Assembly (NCBI GenBank): GCA_014925825.1
Contig: JACGCK010000015.1
Location: 496,001 to 560,000, forward strand
Source of the DNA: Pholiota molesta
Taxonomy: Eukaryota > Basidiomycota > Agaricomycetes > Agaricales > Strophariaceae
Reading direction: 5' to 3'
Length of the DNA: 64,000 nucleotides
The translations under genes were made by a program, and so were the position numbers. The notes under the pieces are model-generated. The model did not search any database. It was not told the origin of the DNA and saw nothing but the letters and a program-made list of their open reading frames with translations. How positions within the stretch are numbered: position 1 is the stretch's first letter; every line of letters begins with the position of its first letter. This document shows positions 58,900-64,000 of the stretch, in pieces.

Positions 58900-59642
58900 T
58901 TGTCGAGCAGAGGTGGGGGTTGGATGCAAGATCGCGACGCTCACTTGGAGGCTATCGATTGTGTGAATGCGGCACACTTAGCCGGAGGTCAGGTGATGGG
59001 CATGATGGGCGCACGGACCTGATGTGTACGGCAACTTCATCCATCCCCTGCTTTGTGCAGTGGCCACACATCAAGCTGTCCTTCAACGTTTCAACTACTG
59101 CCGCTGAGCTTCCAAAGACACCCTCATTCACCCCAAAGCTCACGCAAATGAACATCCAGCCTCCTCCTCGCAACGGCAGCGGCGGCGCATGCTTGCGCGG
59201 ATTGTCATGGTTGGGGTTCCACTAGGCAGCGGGCGCGCGCGAGTCTCTGAGCGTGGAGAGTGGCGGGCGTATTGTGGTTGGGCCCGAGGGGCGCACGGGC
59301 AGTCCGGGAAGAGGTGCGAGGGCAAGCGATGTTACCATAGGAGGCAGACTCTGCGGTGCGGTGCGTGGACCGGGCATTCGAAGACTGGCTGTGGTGTGCC
59401 GTGTCTGCGCTTACCCTCGTATGTTCTTCTTTTTTTCCTTCTCTTTCTGGTCGGTTTTCGGCTCTGATACTTTATCGTACCTTACCAACATAGATTCGTC
59501 TGATGCGATTCCTGTCTGCTTCCTACAAAGCGCATCTCGCAACTTACCGACACACCGTAGTGCCAATACACGCTCGTTACCTGCGCAGACCCAAGGTCAC
59601 ATCTTCTTCAAGCATGAGGCGCCTAAGTTTAAGAACAGGTAG
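58900..59642 (+). pseudogene. Decayed MYND-like gene, tandem unit 1
   Basis: The plus strand gives RLCECGTLSRR, then a GT...GTGCAG intron-like gap (GTCAGGTGATGG to CTTTGTGCAG), then WPHIKLSFNV. This resembles the second half of a MYND finger (Cys-x-Cys-Gly ... Trp-Pro-His-x-Lys), with several Cys positions lost. Downstream pieces (GGRIVVGPEGRTGSPGRG, SAVRGPGIRRLAVVCRVCAY in approximate frame) are shared with unit 2 at 61.7-62.6 kb. There is no continuous reading frame. The MYND reading is an inference from spacing of a few residues. Confidence 0.4.
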
Positions 59643-60088
59643 AGCGCGCATAAGACGGGAGTAGAGATGATCGCTCTCAAATGTCAGCTATATGCCGCTC
59701 GTTCCATCCTCCTGTCCGCTACTCTCCGACGTCCTCAAAATTCTGATCATCATCGGTGCGCTGAACTTTCAAGTGCGTCGACTATATTTCTTTGTCACAA
59801 GCATGTTGTGCTCGCACCTCAGTGTGCCTGCTTTAGTGTAGTGCTAGTTCAATGAAATATGTCTATTGGCGATTCGATACAAAATTCTTCTGAGGAACAC
59901 AGGTATACAACGAACATGACTGTGTGAATCGTTCCTGTTGGATGTATTATCTGACGCCGTGAGCAACACCAAGATCAGATTACCATCTCCGCACCAATAC
60001 AGCGCATGCTGATAAAGCAAGGCATCTATCGCCGTTTAAACCTGTACGAACGAGCCACCTTCGAAAACGGATAGCAATTCAAGCACCA

Positions 60089-60860
60089 GTGCGAGCGCGA
60101 ACCACAGCGTGCGCGCGCAAACAGCTCTGCCTCAGGTCACAATGGCCATGCATGCATGGTGCACTTTGTACCATAAAAACGACCGAACTCAGGAAGCGGA
60201 CGATCAAAGCGATTGCGGACGTCTACGAAGAAGCGATCGACCAGAATTCGTGGCAATGGGGACCGCCAAGCGACGTGGCTGTGGGGCTATACTGCCCCAC
60301 AGGGCACAACAGCTCGGCGGTACGTGGTTCGATCGCCTCTTGGATAGCGGCGGATCGCGTGGAATCGTACATGGACAGAATGATCAAGAATGGAGATGTC
60401 AACATGTTCAGAAAAGGAAAGAAAAAAGAGGTGTGTATGTGCACGCAAAGACGCCGGCCGTGCCATATGGCCCCGACCGCCGGACCCGTACGAACGAGCC
60501 AGACCAGAAAATGGGGTGCAATACAAGAGCGACTCAGAATTCAGCGCGTGCGCAAACAGCGCTGCCCCAGGTCATAATGGCCATGCATGCATGGTGCATT
60601 TCGTGCGGCAAAGACAATGACTGAATTGCGTGAAGCGGACGACCAAAGCGATTGCAGACGTCTACGAAGAAGCGATCGACCAGAGTTCGTAACAATGCTG
60701 ACCGCCAAGCGACGTGAATGCGGGGCTATGTATATGCCCCACAGGGCACAACAGCTCGACGGTAAGTACGTGGTTCGATCGCCTCTTGGATAGCGCGGAT
60801 CGCGTGGAATCGTACATGGACTGAGTGAACGCGAATGGAGATGTCGATATGCCCAGAAAA
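60089..60860 (+). pseudogene. Two adjacent decayed MYND-like modules with DNA hairpins
   Basis: Module copies at 60.1-60.4 and 60.55-60.85 kb share CGGACGATCAAAGCGATTGC/CGGACGACCAAAGCGATTGC, CGTCTACGAAGAAGCGATCG and GGGCACAACAGCTCG. In one frame both read KR-x-CGA-x-x-PHRAQQL (KRRGCGAILPHRAQQL and KRRECGAMYMPHRAQQL). This resembles the YC-x-x-x-CQ-x-LDW part of a MYND finger with Cys replaced. The same DNA forms a hairpin: CTGTGGGGC at 60279-60287 pairs perfectly with GCCCCACAG at 60294-60302. A coding frame of 162 residues spans the first module in another phase, but it is not shared between modules. Confidence 0.4.
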
Positions 60861-61676
60861 GAATGAGAAAAAGAGGTGCGGATGCCCATGCAAAGAGATG
60901 AAGTCGGCCAGAATTAGTGTGTGCAGCATTATGCTCAAAGCTCAGAAGCCGATACGGCTTCGATGGCTGACAACCCAGGCGATGTCCTCTGCAAAAGAGG
61001 CAGATGAGAAGAGAAATGCTCACGTCAAGCCAGGTATCTGGGGGCTACACGACCCATAGATCATGGTAGTTCGACGACGGTACACGTTTCAATTGCCTCT
61101 TGCTTAGAATGGGCACGCCACTGAGCATCGTACACTGATAGGGCTACATGAACACGAGGAGAGGGTGCAGGAGACGATCAGCGTGAATTCCCACTACAAA
61201 GAGACAATTGGATAAAAGTTAAAGCCGACACAGTCAAGCGATGCAACTGTCAGGCTGTAGCCCACAGATCACAAGCACTCGACGATATGTGGCCCAATTG
61301 CCTCTTTGGAAGAGCGCGTAGCTGATGATCGTATGTCGATATGAATCCGCCATGAAGGAGGGAGACGAAACATCCATAGAGGGCATTAACCGGCTTCGAA
61401 CAGAGAGAGGGCATGTGTTCCTTCTGCGGAGGCAGAGGGCGTCAGGGAAATGGACTATGAGGCGTTCTTTGATGCTTTCAGAAGTCCTACCGAGCGAAAT
61501 GGCTTGTAGGATTCATAAAGCATGTGAAGAAACGCACCCTCAGACGCCCTGGATGCCGTTGAGTAAAGGGACTCCGATGATGCTTATCGCTTATCATACC
61601 CCCAAGCCGGCATTACAGCAGATCTATCCCTCCCTAAACGAAGAACGCGAAGTTTAAAGACCAGACATAGAGCAGT

Positions 61677-62600
61677 GTGACGGATGTCCGACAGTACGTG
61701 AGATGTCGCCAGTATGAAGTTGAAACCGAAACATTTCTCAAGAAATTGGGTGTAGGCCACCTGAGCAGTGAACATCGTATGAAATCACTGGATTTACAAA
61801 GATTGATAGCACATACCGGATGGCCAGGTTCAGGGATGGGAGGAGCGCATTTCATGTTGTCTAGCAGGCATACTGACAAGGAGGGTGGTGGTTGGGATGT
61901 AAGATCGCGCACTGGATGTAATCGATCATTTTCTTGCGGCACGATTAGCCGGAGGTCCGGTGATAAGTATACGGCGCACGGACCTCATGCGTACTGCGAC
62001 TTCAGCCCAACTTCAGCCATCCCCTTCACCGCTGCACAGAGCAGTGGTCACACACCGAACTGGTCCTTCCTCTGTCGCAGCTGGGCTTTATAGACGCCAT
62101 AATCACACCTAACGTCCATGCAAATGAAGGTCGTACTCCTTGACATCGACCAACCGCATGTGTCTTGCGCGAATGGACATTAGGGTGCTTTGCTAGCTGG
62201 TAGCCGGCGCGGAATCTCTAAGCTGTGGAGGAGAGGGGCGGAGGTGTGTGTTGTGGTTTGGGTCCCATGAGGCACGAGTTGGGTCTAGGAAAAGGTATGG
62301 GCAGGCGATGACGAGAGGAAGAGCCGTTACTATACATAGGGAAGCTTGCTCTTGCGGAGCAGTGCGCTGGACGCGGGGATTCGAAAGTGGGCTGCGGTGT
62401 CCTATGATTGCTCTCGTATGTTCTTCTTCCTCTTTGCTTTCTTTTCTTCCCGTGTTTCTATTCTATGCGACGCTTCCGACTACTCTGACCACTATGTATC
62501 AACATAGGTTCGACTCACAGACGCGAACTCCCTTGCGCTTCTTGCCCAGCGCACCTCGCTGCATGTTACGCGGCACGTCGTACTACTAGCACATACCTGT
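61677..62600 (+). pseudogene. Decayed MYND-like gene, tandem unit 2
   Basis: Counterpart of 58.9-59.6 kb. It reads SFSCGTISRRSGD at about 61.93 kb, where unit 1 has CECGTLSRRSGD, and continues through the same noncoding spacer (ATGCGTACTGCGACTTCA, matching unit 1 near 59020). CTCGTATGTTCTTCTT precedes a T/C-rich tract in both. No intact frame is present. Confidence 0.4.
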
Positions 62601-64000
62601 TCTTCCGCACGTAGACAAGAGATCGTATGGCGCAGGCGACCCCGCGCTGTCGCACGAGAATCCCAATCTTAAAGACTCCCTGTGAAGAAATACGGTAGAG
62701 CGTGCACGACGGGCGTTCAAAAGTTCAAGGTAATCATGCCCGAATACCAGGTCGGGACCCTGCGCTGGTTCTCTCGCGTCGCCAGATAACTCCTCTCATA
62801 CTCCTGGCCGCTGCTTTCTGGCGTCACCGAAATAGCTATCATCACCGGTGCGTGGCCATATTTCTTCATCGTGTGCATGTTTGGTTCGCGCCTTTGCGCC
62901 TGGGTGTACGTGCTGTATTGTAATGCTCGTTTAATGGAATATGTTTACCTGCAACGAAAAAGAAAGTTTCGCTGTGTAAATTGTTCTCGTTCAGAATTGG
63001 CGTCAGATCAAAGTTGTAAGTAAACTTCCTTGTCGTATCTACTATCTGACGGCGTGAGCAACACCGGAATCGTGTCACCTCCTACGCACCAAAATAATTC
63101 GGCAAGTTTGGCACGCCAGAAAATCGAACCCTTGAAAGAAAGATTCAAGGACGAATGGGAACGCGCGCGAGGTCGACACCTGTGCGCCAGATAAAGATGT
63201 CATATGAAGGCTAGTCGATTCCGCATGACGATTGCATTTCAGAAGCGGACAATAAACGCGATTTGCTTCTACGAAGAAGCAATTTTCCCAGCCCATAACT
63301 CAGTCGAGCGACGTGGCTGTTGGGCTATACACCCCAGAAGGTACGATGGCTCGACGGCGGGTGGTGCGATTACCTCTTACGCATAGCGGAACACTGGGAA
63401 TTGTACGTTGATATATAAGGAAGGACAACGGGGGTGCGCGCATCAAAGACGCTCGCAGTACAGTACGACCTGAGCTACCTACACGACGCGAGCGTCGAAC
63501 ACACGTCGAGATGGAACGCGTTGGTTCGATGATGACTCCAGTCTGGGTAATGTCATTCAGTGTGTGCATGCGGCAAAATGACCAAAATGCGAATGACCAA
63601 TACATGGGTGCTTCTGAATCAGCTGCGGACGACCGCCCGCGATGTCCGCTGCAAAGAGGCAATTGAAAAGAATTCTTTCAAAGCATTAGTCAAGCAAGGT
63701 GGCTGAGGGTACATGGCCCAGAGATCACACTAGCTTGACGAGACTGACGTTTCAATTGCCTCTTAGGATGGGCACACCACGGATAATCGTATGATGATAG
63801 AGGCGTCTGAACACGGAAAATGGGGCGTTGATGAGAGAAAACGAGAAGAAGGCGCAGAAGTTTCTGATGAGCAACGCAGTTCCCTCTGCAAAGAGGCAAT
63901 GGAACACAATTTAAAAGCCGACCCAGTCAAGCGATGTGACTGTGGGGCTACACATGCCCACAGATCACAATAGCTCGACGGTATGTTGTTCAATCGCCTC

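Larger units (their letters stand above)
57600..64000. repeat. Tandem array of about 3 kb units with nested short modules
   Basis: Landmarks recur at 2.9-3.1 kb: CGAGCGAAATCACTTGG (58599) and CGAGCGAAATGGCTTGT (61492); ACGCCCTGGATACCGT (58652) and ACGCCCTGGATGCCGT (61546); CTCGTATGTTCTTCTT (59414 and 62412); GTGAGCAACACC (59959 and 63054). Inside each unit a shorter module recurs about ten times, ending ..GCCTCTT, an AGCG/GAGCG word, then ATCGTAYG-TGA, at about 57836, 58195, 58406, 60332, 60779, 61095, 61297, 63372 and 63757, and cut by the window end at 63990. Divergence between units is large, so the array is old. It continues beyond the window. Confidence 0.75.

Noticed and set aside
57600..64000. 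CRISPR array or rDNA-like repeat
   Set aside because: Repeats are irregular, diverged and of mixed size, without uniform spacers, in a eukaryotic genome.

Overview
The window looks like nuclear DNA of a filamentous basidiomycete, most likely a mushroom-forming Agaricomycete. Genes are split by many short introns (about 50-80 bp) with GT-AG borders. The gene content includes a secreted laccase, an HMG-box regulator, a type I metacaspase-like protease, MYND-finger proteins, DUF6699-like proteins and an NRPS-like adenylation/carrier/thioesterase enzyme, a typical mushroom mix. No bacterial operon logic, ribosome binding site, rRNA or CRISPR array is present.

Layout. 1-3.8 kb: no recognisable gene, one local duplication. 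3.9-5.8 kb (-): HMG-box transcription factor, with a long regulatory-looking spacer to 8.7 kb. 8.7-10.1 kb (-): F-box-like protein. 10.3-11.4 kb (+): broken 3' part of a folylpolyglutamate/dihydrofolate synthase gene. 11.5-14 kb: direct duplication without a clear gene. 14.5-15.6 kb (+): DUF6699-like gene. 18.5-20.7 kb (+): laccase of 13 exons whose reading frame closes to 526 residues. 21.2-22.4 kb (+): MYND-finger gene with frame breaks. 22.6-27.7 kb (-): damaged NRPS-like copy B. 29.1-29.4 kb (-): fragment of arginyl-tRNA synthetase. 30.2-32.7 kb (-): metacaspase-like gene. 34.0 kb: tRNA-like relic. 35.7-36.9 kb: simple and dispersed repeats. 37.4-39.4 kb (+): arginyl-tRNA synthetase. 40.4-44.4 kb (+): NRPS-like copy A. 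45.1-46.0 kb (-): DUF6699-like paralogue. 49.2 kb (+): a third DUF6699-like gene. 50.1-57.1 kb (-): three paralogues of an unrecognised multi-exon family. 57.6 kb to the window end: tandem array of about 3 kb units carrying decayed MYND-like modules.

The main structural result is a large inverted segmental duplication. Read away from the centre of the window, both arms carry arginyl-tRNA synthetase, then the NRPS-like gene, then a DUF6699-like gene, all in matching orientation. The left arm (B) has lost most of the synthetase, has an internal 0.79 kb tandem duplication in the NRPS-like gene, and contains the laccase and MYND genes between the NRPS-like and DUF6699 members. Parts of the NRPS-like copies are almost identical even inside introns while other parts have diverged clearly, which suggests gene conversion.

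A caution runs through the window. Several conserved genes (arginyl-tRNA synthetase, NRPS-like A, metacaspase, family member at 56.1-57.1 kb) are broken only by small frame changes, mostly single missing bases and often in short homopolymers, with little protein decay. This fits residual sequencing errors better than true pseudogenes, so 'broken' calls on those genes should be read that way. NRPS-like B, the synthetase fragment and the 57-64 kb array carry real rearrangements. Exon borders were placed by eye; only the laccase, the HMG gene, the F-box-like gene and the first exons of the 50-51 kb gene were checked for phase.
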